Position numbers and translations under genes: made by a program. The notes beneath the pieces were generated by a model, which saw nothing but the letters and a program-made list of their open reading frames with translations, was not told the origin of the DNA and did not search any database. Positions 20,301 to 29,922 of a DNA stretch of 29,922 nt are shown piece after piece; position 1 is the stretch's first letter, and every line of letters starts with the position of its first letter. Source of the stretch: a virus; the IMG/VR virus record IMGVR_UViG_3300033047_000008, positions 1-29,922 of that record, one strand, 5' to 3'.

Positions 20301-21305
20301 ATGGTTTTTACCAACAACGCCGCGCCCAACCGTTCGGGCCAAATCAACGCAACTGGTGATCCGGTTGCTCTGTTTCTTAAACTCTTTTCAGGAGAAGTCC
20401 TGACTCAGTTTGAGAAGAATACCGTGATGAAGGATCTTCACATGATCCGCACCATCTCTAACGGTAAGTCTGCACAGTTCCCTGTACTTGGTACTGCGGA
20501 TGCTGTTTACCACACTCCAGGTGAATCTCTCTTGGAGGCAGATAACTCTTACCTGCAAACCATTCGTCACGGTGAACGGATCATCAGCATCGATAAGTTG
20601 CTGGTTTCTCCAGTCTTCATCGCAATGATTGATGAGGCACGTAATCATTACGATGTCCGCGCTCCTTACGCTGAGGAGATGGGCCGTGCGCTCGCGCAGA
20701 AGTTTGATAAAGCTGCTTTGCAGATTATGATTCTTGCTGCTCGTACTGCGGCTGATGACATCTTCACTGGTTCTCCTGGCGGTAGTGTAATCACCAACGC
20801 AAACTTTGGTGTGACTGTTGCTGCTACCATCGATTCCTTGTTCACTGCAAGTGAGACCTTGGATAACAAGAACGTAGGTGAGGAGCGCCATTGCGTGCTT
20901 CCTTCTGGTGCATACAACAAGCTGATTCAAAGTGGAAATAGCGCTTGTATCGCCATTGATCGTGATGTCAGTCCAGACAACGGCTCGGTTGCGAAAGGAA
21001 CCGTGTTTGAAGTCGCTGGCTTCCGTTTGCACAAGAGCAACAACATCGCCAACCTGGGCAACCAGACTGGTGTTGTAGATAACCAAGAGACTAGCTCTTC
21101 TTCGGTTAACAGTTACGCAGGTAACTTTTCCACTACTGTTGCTGCTTGCTTCCACAAGTCTGCAATGGGTACGGTTAAGTTGCTCGATCTTGCAATGGAA
21201 TCGGAATACCAGATTGAGCGCCAAGGCACTCTGATGGTTTCCAAGTTCGCTCTCGGCCACGGTATCCTCCGTCCGGAAGCTGCAATCGAAATCAAGACTG
21301 CCTAA
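20301..21305 (+). CDS. Major capsid protein, T7 gp10-like
   Basis: 334 aa (T7 gp10A is 345). HK97-fold capsid family features include DPVALFLKLFSGEVLTQFEK near the start, RTISNGKSAQFPVLGTADA, and HGERIISIDKLLVSPVFIA followed by DEARNHYDVRAPYAEEMGRA, all characteristic of T7-like capsids. It has GAGGAA about 9 bases before the ATG, the clearest ribosome site in the late region, fitting high expression. It forms the icosahedral shell around the scaffold. Confidence 0.95.
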   Translation: MVFTNNAAPNRSGQINATGDPVALFLKLFSGEVLTQFEKNTVMKDLHMIRTISNGKSAQFPVLGTADAVYHTPGESLLEADNSYLQTIRHGERIISIDKLLVSPVFIAMIDEARNHYDVRAPYAEEMGRALAQKFDKAALQIMILAARTAADDIFTGSPGGSVITNANFGVTVAATIDSLFTASETLDNKNVGEERHCVLPSGAYNKLIQSGNSACIAIDRDVSPDNGSVAKGTVFEVAGFRLHKSNNIANLGNQTGVVDNQETSSSSVNSYAGNFSTTVAACFHKSAMGTVKLLDLAMESEYQIERQGTLMVSKFALGHGILRPEAAIEIKTA

Positions 21306-21383
21306 TCTCTTTGGTTCTCTGCTGAGTACCATTACCGGGGGGCTGGGGGTGTCACCTTCTTCCAGCTCTCCACCTTTACCAAA

Positions 21384-21998
21384 ATGCCAAACGCCTTCCT
21401 GACTGAACTAGATGCTGTAAACGACATGCTTTCAGCGATTGGTGAGCAACCTGTCAACTCATTGACCGGGACTCTTCCAGCAGATGCGCTGATGGCTAAG
21501 ACGCTTCTTAATAGAACTAGCCTACGCACACAAAGCCAAGGCTGGTTTTTTAACACTGAGCAAAACGTTGAGCTTACTGCAGATTCTTCTGGGATTATTG
21601 CTCTACCTCCAGAGATAATCCGAATAGACGCGCTACTTGGCGACCACTCCGGTTCTGACTTTATTATTAAAGACCGGAAGATTTACGATCTCCTGAAGCG
21701 TAGTTTCGATCTCGGAGCTAACAAGACTTTGACGTTGACCGTCATCTACTTTTACGAGTTCAGTAACTTGCCTGTAGAGGCACAAGGTTACATCATTGCT
21801 CGTGCATCGCGCTTGTACCAAACTCATGCCATAGGCTCACCACGGCTTGATGGGTTACTTCTCCGTGATGAAGGGATGGCGAAAGCTGAGCTGGAGACTT
21901 ACGAGACTGAGCAAGGAGATTACAACACGCTGCGCAGTCCAGGTGCATCCCGCGTCCTTGCCTACCGGATTTCTCCGCTTAACCGGATGCACTTTTAA
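21384..21998 (+). CDS. Tail tubular protein A, gp11-like
   Basis: 204 aa (T7 gp11 is 196). TELDAVNDMLSAIGEQPVNS at the N-terminus and GWFFNTEQNVELTADSSGII are typical of the family, which forms the dodecameric ring connecting portal and nozzle. It ends in the TAATG that starts tail tube B. The 78 bases upstream (21306-21383) contain a GC-rich patch with a weak GCTGG/CCAGC hairpin but no T-run, so I do not call a terminator there. Confidence 0.9.
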   Translation: MPNAFLTELDAVNDMLSAIGEQPVNSLTGTLPADALMAKTLLNRTSLRTQSQGWFFNTEQNVELTADSSGIIALPPEIIRIDALLGDHSGSDFIIKDRKIYDLLKRSFDLGANKTLTLTVIYFYEFSNLPVEAQGYIIARASRLYQTHAIGSPRLDGLLLRDEGMAKAELETYETEQGDYNTLRSPGASRVLAYRISPLNRMHF

Positions 21999-24520
21999 TG
22001 ACGCTTGTAACGCATGACGTTCCGAATCTAATCGGAGGTGTTTCACAGCAGCCGCCAGCTACTCGTTTCGCTACGCAGTTGGAGAAGATGGATAATGCGT
22101 ACCCATCTCCGATTGATGGGATGGTTAAACGGATGCCTTCTAAGCATCTGGCTAAAGTAATCAGTGGAGCAGCTGGAGATCAATACGTCCATATTGTTCA
22201 CCGGGACGAGACAGAGCAATACGTTGCACTTTTTAACGCTACCGGAATCCAGGTTTTCGACATTGCAGGGAACAGTGTGCAGGTCCACAAGCCGGGAGGC
22301 GGTGCGCCTGTCGTCACTTATTTAGGTGGAGGCTCTGCTACACCAAGCGCAGATTTTCGTGCGCTAACTATTGCAGACTTCACGTTTCTTCTTAACACGA
22401 AACAGAAGGTCGAACTTGATGCAGCACTCAGCCCAAACTTCAATGACCTCCACGCCACCAATGACTATGGCTTTATTTTCGTGCGTCAAGCGGCTTACGA
22501 AACTCGTTACAAAGTAATCATTCGATTGAATCATGGTGGAGGATTCCCTAGCGGAGAGTATTTCGTCGAGTACACCACGGCTGGTACAGGCAGAGAGGAT
22601 GGAGTAAAGATTGCTACGCAGTTGGCTTCGTTGATGAATGGAGCAAACTGGTCGCGGACAGGTGGTGGCTCTGGGCTTAGTTTGGTTGGTTACATGAGTG
22701 CGTCTACTCGTGGATCTGTTGTCCGCGTTGCTTACAACTTATCGCGAGGAGGTGTGTTTGATTATCTCCAATCAGAGGATGGAAGGAGCAACACTGCGCT
22801 GGTGGCATTCTTTAAGAACGTCTCTCGATACACCGACCTTCCTTTGACTTGCTATCAGGGTGACTTGTTTGAAGTAAAGGGAGATGCCGATGTGGATGTT
22901 GATAACTACTGGATTAAGTTTATCCCAAATGATGCTAGTCGTCCTTTTGGAGAAGGACACTGGGAGCAAACTGTAGAAGTAAACGCACAGTTCAAGCTCG
23001 ATGCGTCCACCATGCCACACCAACTGGTTCGGATGCAAGATGATGGTGTCGGCACAATCACCGGGATACCTAATGCCATTTATTTTGAATGGGGAGAAGT
23101 GGCTTGGGTGGATAAAGAGGCAGGTGATTCAATCACTAATCCTCAACCAAGCTTTGTCTCAACTGCAACAGAAGATCGGTTCATTACCAACCTGTTTCTG
23201 CACAAGAATCGATTAGGTTTCTTGAGCGGGGAGAACATCATCTTTAGTGGGGCAGGTAACTTTTTCAACTTTTGGAGAACTACGGTGCTGAATCTTCTCG
23301 ATGGGGATCCTATTGACATCGGTGCGTCACACACGAAAGTTGCTGTCCAAAAATCTGCTCACCCATTTAACGAGCGGCTTATCACTTTCTCTGGTAGGAC
23401 ACAGTTTGTTGCAGACGGCTCACCAATCTTGACTCCCACAACTGCACAAATCACTCCGGTAACGGAGTACGAAAGCAACACTGTGGCGCTACCAGTATCA
23501 ACTGGGCGTGGAATCTATTTCGCTTACAAGGAAGGGGACTTTAGCGGACTGCGCGAGTTGTACCAGTTGGGAGATTCAGCGTTGTTTGACGCTTCGGATG
23601 CCTCTTCCCATGTCCCGCACTACATCCCCGGAAACATCACCCAGATTGCAGCCAGCTCGCTAGTCGATGTTGTTATCTGTCTGACTGATGATGCCGCTTC
23701 ACGTAATGCACTTTACGTTTACAAATACTTTTGGAGAGGCCAGGAGAAAGTCCAGTCTGCTTGGGGTCGTTGGCTGTTTAGTGAGGATGCCCAGATTATC
23801 CAGATCAGTTTCATTGAGGATGAGTTGGTTGTCGTTGTGCAACGCAATGAGGGTCTGTTCCTAGAGAAGATTCAGATTGGAGACGGGTTGATTGATCCTG
23901 GTTCTACTTATCTGACGCATCTCGACCGCCGTGTTTCTGAGAATGACTGCGTGACCACTTACGACGGTGCGCTTGATATCTCAACCATCACACTTCCCTA
24001 CGATACTGCAGCAGCAGAAGTCTACCAAGTAGTTGATCGTGCAGTAGCCGCCCCGATGTCTTACACCATCCTGGAGGTTGGTTCCAACTACCTCAAAGTT
24101 AGCGGAGATTTCACTAATGGGAAAATCCCATATTTTGCAGGTGTCCAGTACACCATGACAGCTGAGCTAAGTAAGCCATTACTCCGCACATCTAAAGGTG
24201 GTCGCTCGTCTTCTCCAGTTTCCGCTGGAAGGCAGCAAGTGAAATACGGTATCCTGCAATACTCTGACTCGCGCTCATTTGTTGTCCGTGTTCAACCGGA
24301 CTTCCGTGATGCGTTAGATTCAGTGTTCACTCCGGAGAATGTCGGCATGGCAACAGTGGATAGCTTCCTTGTCCCAGACGGCTTCTTTCGGTTCCCGGTC
24401 TTTGCGCGTGCGCGTGAGGCCACCATCACCATCATTAACGACACCCCTTGGCCGTGCAAACTGAGCAGCCTGGAATACGAGACGAACTACGTCAATCGCG
24501 CACAGCGTTGGCAGGGTTAA
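21998..24520 (+). CDS. Tail tubular protein B, gp12-like (nozzle)
   Basis: 840 aa (T7 gp12 is 794). The N-terminus VPNLIGGVSQQPPATRFATQ is a hallmark of this family, as is NRLGFLSGENIIFSGAGNFF in the middle. The protein forms the nozzle at the end of the tail through which DNA leaves the particle. Its ATG overlaps the tail tube A stop (TAATG), and its 3' end overlaps the next gene by about 13 bases. Confidence 0.95.
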   Translation: MTLVTHDVPNLIGGVSQQPPATRFATQLEKMDNAYPSPIDGMVKRMPSKHLAKVISGAAGDQYVHIVHRDETEQYVALFNATGIQVFDIAGNSVQVHKPGGGAPVVTYLGGGSATPSADFRALTIADFTFLLNTKQKVELDAALSPNFNDLHATNDYGFIFVRQAAYETRYKVIIRLNHGGGFPSGEYFVEYTTAGTGREDGVKIATQLASLMNGANWSRTGGGSGLSLVGYMSASTRGSVVRVAYNLSRGGVFDYLQSEDGRSNTALVAFFKNVSRYTDLPLTCYQGDLFEVKGDADVDVDNYWIKFIPNDASRPFGEGHWEQTVEVNAQFKLDASTMPHQLVRMQDDGVGTITGIPNAIYFEWGEVAWVDKEAGDSITNPQPSFVSTATEDRFITNLFLHKNRLGFLSGENIIFSGAGNFFNFWRTTVLNLLDGDPIDIGASHTKVAVQKSAHPFNERLITFSGRTQFVADGSPILTPTTAQITPVTEYESNTVALPVSTGRGIYFAYKEGDFSGLRELYQLGDSALFDASDASSHVPHYIPGNITQIAASSLVDVVICLTDDAASRNALYVYKYFWRGQEKVQSAWGRWLFSEDAQIIQISFIEDELVVVVQRNEGLFLEKIQIGDGLIDPGSTYLTHLDRRVSENDCVTTYDGALDISTITLPYDTAAAEVYQVVDRAVAAPMSYTILEVGSNYLKVSGDFTNGKIPYFAGVQYTMTAELSKPLLRTSKGGRSSSPVSAGRQQVKYGILQYSDSRSFVVRVQPDFRDALDSVFTPENVGMATVDSFLVPDGFFRFPVFARAREATITIINDTPWPCKLSSLEYETNYVNRAQRWQG

Positions 24521-24996
24521 CTCTGCGTGTTGCCTGTCTTGAGGACAGTGACATCATCGGAGAAAACCTACGTGATAGCGATACAGATGAATGTCTGTCA
24601 TCGTGTGGGATCTCTGGTACTCGCGCTGTTAAAGCATCCTTCCTTCGCAGCCATGAGGCATGGGTTTATCTTTTGGAGGGAGAACCTATTGCTATGTTTG
24701 GTTGGTCTACTCGACCTACGGAGCATGACATGCGTATTGGTTGGTTGCTCGCTTCTAAGAAATCAGAGAAAGTGTCGGCATCAGTTTGGGCAGCTGCATC
24801 AAAGGAGGGTTTAGCTCTTCTTCTATCCGGCTGTGTTGGTCGCGTGCAGTTAGTCAACTGCGTAAAAGTGGACAACATAAAAACGATTCGCTGGCTTGGT
24901 TGGCTCGGCGCACGCTTCTTTCCTCCGATACCTTTCGGAGTCAAGGGGGACTTCTTTCAGCAGTTTGTAATCACGAAGGAGACAGGAAATGTGTGA
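24508..24996 (+). CDS. gp13-like internal virion protein (GNAT-like fold)
   Basis: 162 aa from TTG 24508; the frame is open to 24448 inside the nozzle gene, but similarity to T7 gp13 begins only at about VACLEDSDIIGENLRDSD. The layout (HEAWVYLLEGEPIAMFGWST, RIGWLLASKK, NTIRWLGWLGARF-like end) resembles the acetyltransferase-like gp13/DUF2833 group. In T7, gp13 is required for correct assembly of the internal core. The start codon is uncertain since no ATG is available near the nozzle stop. The last bases overlap the next gene. Confidence 0.72.
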   Translation: MAGLTLRVACLEDSDIIGENLRDSDTDECLSSCGISGTRAVKASFLRSHEAWVYLLEGEPIAMFGWSTRPTEHDMRIGWLLASKKSEKVSASVWAAASKEGLALLLSGCVGRVQLVNCVKVDNIKTIRWLGWLGARFFPPIPFGVKGDFFQQFVITKETGNV

Positions 24997-25549
24997 ACCT
25001 ACTACTTGGTTTCTAATCGCGTCTACACTTGTATCTGGTGCAGGTGTTGCGCAGCAATCTTCTAACGCTCGCGCACAAAGTAAGTACCAGAACCAGATTC
25101 ACGAGGCAAACAAACAGAATGCAGATGAAAATGCTAAGCGAGCTTATGCCCAAATCGGTGCGCGAGTTCTGCAAGAGCGCGAGTCTGCTGCTGCTGCTTT
25201 GTTAGATGTATCTACTCGTGCAGAGCAGGCACGCTCTACCGCTTTAGTCACCGCTGGAGAAACTGGAACTACTGGAATAAGTGTGAACTTGCTTCTCGCT
25301 GACTTCACTGCAAATGAGGTACGCCATGCAGATGTGACCAGACGGAATCTTGAGAACACTGAGGCACAGTTAGAACTGCAGGGAGAAGCTATCCGGGCAG
25401 GACAGCAAGCGCAGGTGTTACAAACTCTGCCGCAACCAGTTGCAACTCCAAACTTCTTTGGTGCTGCAGCTCGCATTGCAACACAGTCTTTAGGCAGCTA
25501 CCTCAACCTGAGTGAAGCACTACCTGAAGGTGGGAGAGCATTTACATAA
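24989..25549 (+). CDS. Internal virion protein gp14-like
   Basis: 186 aa (T7 gp14 is 196). A short hydrophobic N-terminus (MCEPTTWFLIASTLVSGAGV) is followed by a long Ala/Gln/Glu-rich helical region (QQSSNARAQSKYQNQIHEAN, RVLQERESAAAALLDVSTRA), as in gp14-type ejection proteins, which enter the host outer membrane during infection. AGGA and GGAG precede the ATG. The gene ends in TAATG, coupling it to the next. Confidence 0.85.
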   Translation: MCEPTTWFLIASTLVSGAGVAQQSSNARAQSKYQNQIHEANKQNADENAKRAYAQIGARVLQERESAAAALLDVSTRAEQARSTALVTAGETGTTGISVNLLLADFTANEVRHADVTRRNLENTEAQLELQGEAIRAGQQAQVLQTLPQPVATPNFFGAAARIATQSLGSYLNLSEALPEGGRAFT

Positions 25550-28314
25550 TGGCTGCACGTAGACGAGTACAAGATCCAAATGCAGGGATAGCGCAGATTA
25601 CTCCGCAAGCTGCTCCTGTTGATCTATCAGTGATCCCGCGTGGTCGTGCGCCGCGCTTGGACACTATGTTCATTGAGCTGGCTGAGCTTTCTCCACGCAT
25701 TTCGGATATCGTCAGCACGCTAAACGAAGAAGAACGTGCGCGTGAGAAGAAAGCAGGTGTTGCTGCAGCAAACGATCCAGCTGTGCAAAGAGCTTTCCAA
25801 GAGAAAGGCTTTGGTGAGTTAGTACGTTCCGGCGCAATCCGCGAAGCGTCTAATCCGTTCTTTCAGATTGGTTTCTTAGAATCAAGTGCGCGTCAAGTAG
25901 TCTCGCAGTATCAGACGAATGTTCGTTCCAAGCTAACGGAAGCTGCTCGTGTTGAGGAGGCTGACGGCACTATCCGCACTCCGGAAAATCTAGATGCTAT
26001 CCTTCAGCAAGAGTGGGCGTTGTTGGCAAAGCAAAATGGAACTACTCTAGGAAACTTCTACGGGAATCAACAAGCACAGATTCTACGTGGACAGGTAGAC
26101 ATCGATTCTCGCGGCGTGTACGCAGAGGCAGTTGCAACTAATACTGAGCTTGCACATCGTCGTGCAAAAGACCGCGACTTAACTAATCAGATGCTCGGTG
26201 TTTCTGAGGCGGAAGACACAGACCAAGCGCTGACTAATCTTTCTAGCTTCATCACGAATAAAATCTGGCAGCAGTTTGAAGACCCTGTTGGAAAGGTTGC
26301 TGATGTCGTGGTGGCTACTTCCGAAATCATTGCCTCTAACAAAGGAGCAACAGCTGCTCTTGCTTTCTTGGATGATGCAGATGGGTTGATGCTTGGCACT
26401 ACTCCTTTATCTAAATCTCGTTCAGAGATTCGGGAGAAGCTGGTAACGCAGCGTGAGTCGATGGAGCGCCAAGAGAAAATGGAGCAGCAGGAAGAGGATA
26501 CTCGCCGCCCTGTTGCACAACGAAATGCAGTAGATGACCAGCGTGTAGATTACGTTCCTCGTTTGTTTGAGGCGCGTAACCAAGGCTTTGCTGCTCTGCG
26601 TGAAACCTACAATCAAGTTACTACTGAAATCCTTAGCGAACGTGTAATCACAGAGGAAGGATTCGATGTTACTGCTGATGTTCTGGAAGACTTAACCCGC
26701 GTCTACAGTGGCATGACTTCGCCTGATCCAATCGAAGAATCAGATGCCATTGCGCAGGTACGTAGAGCAATGCGTGATCCGGCTATCGATGCGAAAGCGC
26801 TTATCCGTACACTGGAAGGTTCTTCGTTTAACAGCACTACTGCACTTGAGCTAGAAAAAGAAGTAGAGGCAGCGGAGAATATCCAGCGCTTCACTTTTGG
26901 AAATCAGAACTACACTGAGTTCCGTAGTACAGAGCTGCGTAAAGGTATCGAAGTGTCATCGTATTCTCCAGCTGGAAGGAAGGAGCTGTCAGAAGAGATG
27001 TCGCGCATCACTTTGGATTTTGACTTATCCTTTGAAGCTGAACTAACTACCGTGATTGATGAGCTTGGCCCAGGTGATTCGGCTGCAATCAATCGTCGTA
27101 TGAATGCGTGGGTTCGCTCTGATGAAGGTGGCCGTTCTTTCCTCCGCGAGCGTCAAGAGCTTCAACGCAAGCTGTCTGAAGCAGCACAACAATCTCAGGA
27201 TAAGATTGCGTCTGGTATTGCCAGTGGTCAGGACATGACGCAGACAATCAATGATGATTTCCGCGCTGGAAAGATTACTGCAGTACAGAAGCATTCTATG
27301 CTTGGGAAGCAGAGCGCTGTGCTTAATGAAGTAGGTGGTGCAGAGCGTTTTGTTGCTGACTTGTCTAGGGAACTTGACCAGATGACGTTGGCGCTTCGTG
27401 AATCTGATCCTGTCTCTGATCGTTTAATCCTTGATCCAGCAAAAGCACAAATAACTGAAGATGCAAAGACTGCCTTACGGGAAGAAGCGCAAGCCGCTTT
27501 CACTGAACTACGGACTGGAAAAAGTCCGCTTGAGTTTGCACGTCTTTGGGATGCGAAGAAGCAGGAACTACGTACAAAGTTTCGTGGAAAGATTGAGTCG
27601 GAAGACCAGCAACTTGCCCGTCGTTTCTCTGAGCAAGCTGGAGATGTAAAGCCAGATGATTTAGAAGAGAACACTAACCGCCATATTCAGTTGCGTAAAG
27701 CCGCTGATACTGTGATTGCGTTTGATGACTGGGAAAACATTGGCCCAGCTAGTCCGCCAATCCTCCGCTCGGAAACTGTTGGTGGATTAGATCCGATGTA
27801 TAACCAGTTGGCTAATCATTACGCAGTTGCTCACCGCATTGATAATGGAACAAGTGGTGTTCCTGATTTTGTGGAGAGCTACTTACAGAGTGCAGTTAAC
27901 TCTGCAACAGAGGACATGAAGCCAGAGCAGCGCAACGCCTGGATAAGTAATGTCCTGGCTAACGGTGCTTTCACTATGGGTGACATCACGAGTGGAGAGC
28001 TGAAGCTGCAGACTTTTCCAGTTGGCAGCGACGATTTAGAAGTAGCACTTTCTGATTTAGCGCTAGATCCTTACTTCACGCCTATGGCTAAAGATCCCTT
28101 CCGTTTGCAGTCCCGTTTGAACCGGGATTACGCTGTAGATGTGGAAGGTGTGGGCAAGCTAGATAAAGCTGAGATGGAATCCTACTTCAAAGCTATTGGA
28201 ATCCCTTGGGATAGCTCGGCGTATCCTGTACCCTTGGATGACCCAGAAGTAGAGGTGTTCTTCAACTACCAAATGTCTGCCTTTGACCGCATGGGAATCA
28301 AGAGACCGAAATAA
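25549..28314 (+). CDS. Internal virion protein gp15-like
   Basis: 921 aa (T7 gp15 is 747). Long, mostly helical, rich in Glu, Gln, Ala and Arg, with DLSVIPRGRAPRLDTM near the N-terminus, a segment common in this family before the helical body. The protein is part of the ejected core that forms the periplasmic channel for DNA transfer. The larger size is ordinary in environmental T7-like phages. The start overlaps the gp14 stop (TAATG). Assignment rests mainly on composition and gene order. Confidence 0.83.
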   Translation: MAARRRVQDPNAGIAQITPQAAPVDLSVIPRGRAPRLDTMFIELAELSPRISDIVSTLNEEERAREKKAGVAAANDPAVQRAFQEKGFGELVRSGAIREASNPFFQIGFLESSARQVVSQYQTNVRSKLTEAARVEEADGTIRTPENLDAILQQEWALLAKQNGTTLGNFYGNQQAQILRGQVDIDSRGVYAEAVATNTELAHRRAKDRDLTNQMLGVSEAEDTDQALTNLSSFITNKIWQQFEDPVGKVADVVVATSEIIASNKGATAALAFLDDADGLMLGTTPLSKSRSEIREKLVTQRESMERQEKMEQQEEDTRRPVAQRNAVDDQRVDYVPRLFEARNQGFAALRETYNQVTTEILSERVITEEGFDVTADVLEDLTRVYSGMTSPDPIEESDAIAQVRRAMRDPAIDAKALIRTLEGSSFNSTTALELEKEVEAAENIQRFTFGNQNYTEFRSTELRKGIEVSSYSPAGRKELSEEMSRITLDFDLSFEAELTTVIDELGPGDSAAINRRMNAWVRSDEGGRSFLRERQELQRKLSEAAQQSQDKIASGIASGQDMTQTINDDFRAGKITAVQKHSMLGKQSAVLNEVGGAERFVADLSRELDQMTLALRESDPVSDRLILDPAKAQITEDAKTALREEAQAAFTELRTGKSPLEFARLWDAKKQELRTKFRGKIESEDQQLARRFSEQAGDVKPDDLEENTNRHIQLRKAADTVIAFDDWENIGPASPPILRSETVGGLDPMYNQLANHYAVAHRIDNGTSGVPDFVESYLQSAVNSATEDMKPEQRNAWISNVLANGAFTMGDITSGELKLQTFPVGSDDLEVALSDLALDPYFTPMAKDPFRLQSRLNRDYAVDVEGVGKLDKAEMESYFKAIGIPWDSSAYPVPLDDPEVEVFFNYQMSAFDRMGIKRPK

Positions 28315-28316
28315 TC

Positions 28317-29922
28317 ATGGCCTTCCGTCCAGTCCGTAGTCGAGGAGAAATCCTTAAAGAACAGCGCCAAGTTGGCCAGTTTGATCCTAACTCTTTTCGT
28401 CCTGTTAAGCAGGAAGAAGAGGAGGACTCTGGTTTCTTTAGTGCAGCACGAGATTTTGCTTTTGGAAAAGACTCTACGTTCGGTGATGCCTTTGGTGATT
28501 TTCTTATGGCTCCTCTTCGGGGAGCGGAAGGATTCGTAAAGAGCGTTTACGGTTTGGGCGATACTCTCCTTGGGGATATCCTGCCTGACTATGACGACCG
28601 TTTACTGGGCCAAAGTAAAACTGGTCTAGGTGGATTCGTTGAAGGCACGAGTGAGTTCCTTTTGGGATTCATTCCGATAGTCGGCTGGGTTGGTCGTGGC
28701 GCGAAGCTGAAGCAGCTCGGACAGTTTGGCTTAAAGGCCACCAAGACTGGACAAGACTTCGGACGTGTTGGGCGTGCTGGGCAGGCTATCGGATTGGTTG
28801 ATGATGCCGGACGCATACGCGGCACTCGCCATGCAGTAGATGCTTTGGACAAAACAGGAAGGAAGCTAGGCTTTGCTGATGGTGCAGGTGGATTCAAGCC
28901 ACTTAAAGGACTGTCTGATGAAGCTATTGGCGCAGCTGAAGGTAGAGGATTCTTTGGGTTCTCTCCTCTGAAACGCTCCACTCACTTATCACTTCGTCGT
29001 GCTGCTGTTGCTGGAGCAATCACAGACTTCGCTGCATTCGATGGACATGAAGAGCGTCTGTCAAATCTTGCACAACAGTTTGGCATTGAAACTGAAATCA
29101 CTGATTTCCTTGCTGCAAAAGAGGATGACCCGGAACTACTTGGCCGCTTAAAGAATGCGATTGAGGGTGTGTTCCTTGGTGTTGCGCTTGACGTAGGAAT
29201 GTCAGCCATCAAAGGTGGCTACCATGCGCTTAGCAAGACCGTTGACCAAGTAGCGCAAGGTGTCGTCGCCGTGAAGCGAGGACGCGAAGCTAAAGACCTT
29301 GGCGCATCTGCTCAGGAAGTGGATACCATTGTTAACGAGACTGCATCAGCAGGCATTCGTAATAGCAATGCAGACTTCTCTGCTTCAGGGAATGATGCCC
29401 GACAGTTTGTTGGTGAACGCGAGCGCAACCTGTTTTCCGGAGAAGACGGAAAAGATCTTACAGAGCTGCGTAAGTTTCTTGATTTAGGTGCAGCACAAGA
29501 CGACTCGCCCGAATGGTTCAACGCAGCCAGCCGCGCAATCGGTGATGTCACCAAGGGCAATGTGGATGATGCTGAGCGCTTGGCACATGCTATCGCTTTG
29601 CTCGATGGTAACTTTGATGCAGGTGTGCGTGCTTACTCAAAAGCGAAGTCCGGCGCGTCTCGTGAAGCGTTTGTCAGCCCCCCTCCCGGTCATGCTGACA
29701 ACTTCGGCACTCCTGAGAAAATGGAGGAGCTGGCTAAAGGACTGTTCGATAACGCACCATTCTCCGGTAACAACAAAGCGCTGTACGATGGCCTTGTTGG
29801 TGGTGTAGATCCAGGACGTGTGAGGGGCGCTCCTGTGGAGCCTCTGTTGGCTCGCGCTATGGGAATGGAATCTGATGCGCTTGGCGTAGGTGGCGCACGC
29901 GAGGCACTGCAGGAGACCGTAG
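28317..29922 (+). CDS. Internal virion protein gp16-like (3' end outside window)
   Basis: ATG 28317, 2 bases after the gp15 stop, opens a frame with no stop to the window edge (535 codons). Gene order (gp14, gp15, then a very large gene) and composition fit the gp16-like ejection protein that spans the inner membrane. Segments such as GAEGFVKSVYGLGDTLLGDI, GFVEGTSEFLLGFIPIVGWV and LKNAIEGVFLGVALDVGMSA are Gly-rich amphipathic or membrane-active stretches common in these proteins. T7 gp16 begins with a lytic transglycosylase domain; I do not see its catalytic motif in this part. Confidence 0.8.
   Translation, partial: MAFRPVRSRGEILKEQRQVGQFDPNSFRPVKQEEEEDSGFFSAARDFAFGKDSTFGDAFGDFLMAPLRGAEGFVKSVYGLGDTLLGDILPDYDDRLLGQSKTGLGGFVEGTSEFLLGFIPIVGWVGRGAKLKQLGQFGLKATKTGQDFGRVGRAGQAIGLVDDAGRIRGTRHAVDALDKTGRKLGFADGAGGFKPLKGLSDEAIGAAEGRGFFGFSPLKRSTHLSLRRAAVAGAITDFAAFDGHEERLSNLAQQFGIETEITDFLAAKEDDPELLGRLKNAIEGVFLGVALDVGMSAIKGGYHALSKTVDQVAQGVVAVKRGREAKDLGASAQEVDTIVNETASAGIRNSNADFSASGNDARQFVGERERNLFSGEDGKDLTELRKFLDLGAAQDDSPEWFNAASRAIGDVTKGNVDDAERLAHAIALLDGNFDAGVRAYSKAKSGASREAFVSPPPGHADNFGTPEKMEELAKGLFDNAPFSGNNKALYDGLVGGVDPGRVRGAPVEPLLARAMGMESDALGVGGAREALQETV

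Noticed and set aside
20388-21332. A 314-codon open frame antisense to the capsid gene
   Set aside because: Shadow of the strongly coding capsid gene; its product has no recognisable features and there is no promoter or ribosome site.
21306-21383. Terminator after the capsid gene, as in T7
   Set aside because: Only a weak GCTGG/CCAGC hairpin without a following T-run; not enough to call.
1-29922. CRISPR array, transposon or rRNA
   Set aside because: No regularly spaced repeats, transposase-like frames, terminal inverted repeats or rRNA segments were seen.

Overview
This window is most of the genome of a T7-like podovirus (Autographivirales-type, tailed dsDNA phage). The evidence is a single-subunit T7-type RNA polymerase followed by the canonical gene order: ssDNA-binding protein, recombination nuclease, primase-helicase, family A DNA polymerase, 5'-3' exonuclease, portal, scaffold, capsid, tail tubes A and B, and four internal virion proteins. 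The two ends are open: a sigma-factor gene is cut at base 1 and the large gp16-like ejection protein is cut at base 29922. Terminase, lysis genes and tail fibre are not seen and presumably lie outside. The host cannot be named from the sequence. A complete tyrosine recombinase suggests that the phage can integrate.

Left arm (1-5782, minus strand). A leftward cluster of small genes runs from a membrane/coiled-coil protein at 5782. It passes an RNA block at about 4527-4918 (a tRNA-Gln, an aberrant 103-nt tRNA and a tRNA-like element that is also a 38-codon ORF), then an RNA ligase and a tightly overlapping (TAATG/ATGA/TGATG) run of small unknown proteins. It ends with a probable virion protein carrying an apparent frameshift and a FliA/sigma-28-type sigma factor. 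RNA ligase beside tRNA genes suggests tRNA repair or supply.

Divergent control region (5783-6311). A gene-poor stretch of about 500 bases separates the leftward and rightward transcription units. Several early genes on both sides have sigma70-like promoters whose -10 box ends only 6-8 bases before the ATG. Their mRNAs are therefore probably leaderless, and three of these promoters are near copies of one another with GACAG/CTGTC half-sites.

Right arm (6312-29922, plus strand). A leaderless monocistronic early gene (370 aa) ends in a strong UUCG terminator. Then come integrase, a zinc-ribbon protein, RNA polymerase (with Phe at the position of T7 Tyr639), the replication/recombination block (with a RusA-type resolvase where T7 has endonuclease I), and the morphogenesis block. 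A lipoprotein gene and a strong terminator lie between scaffold and major capsid protein. The portal reading frame is interrupted by one in-frame TAA.

Together the genes support a scheme of host-polymerase early transcription, phage-RNAP middle/late transcription, and possibly a third layer through the phage sigma factor. Several frame disruptions (virion protein, 4928-5230 gene, RNAP start, portal) deserve checking as either sequence errors or recoding.
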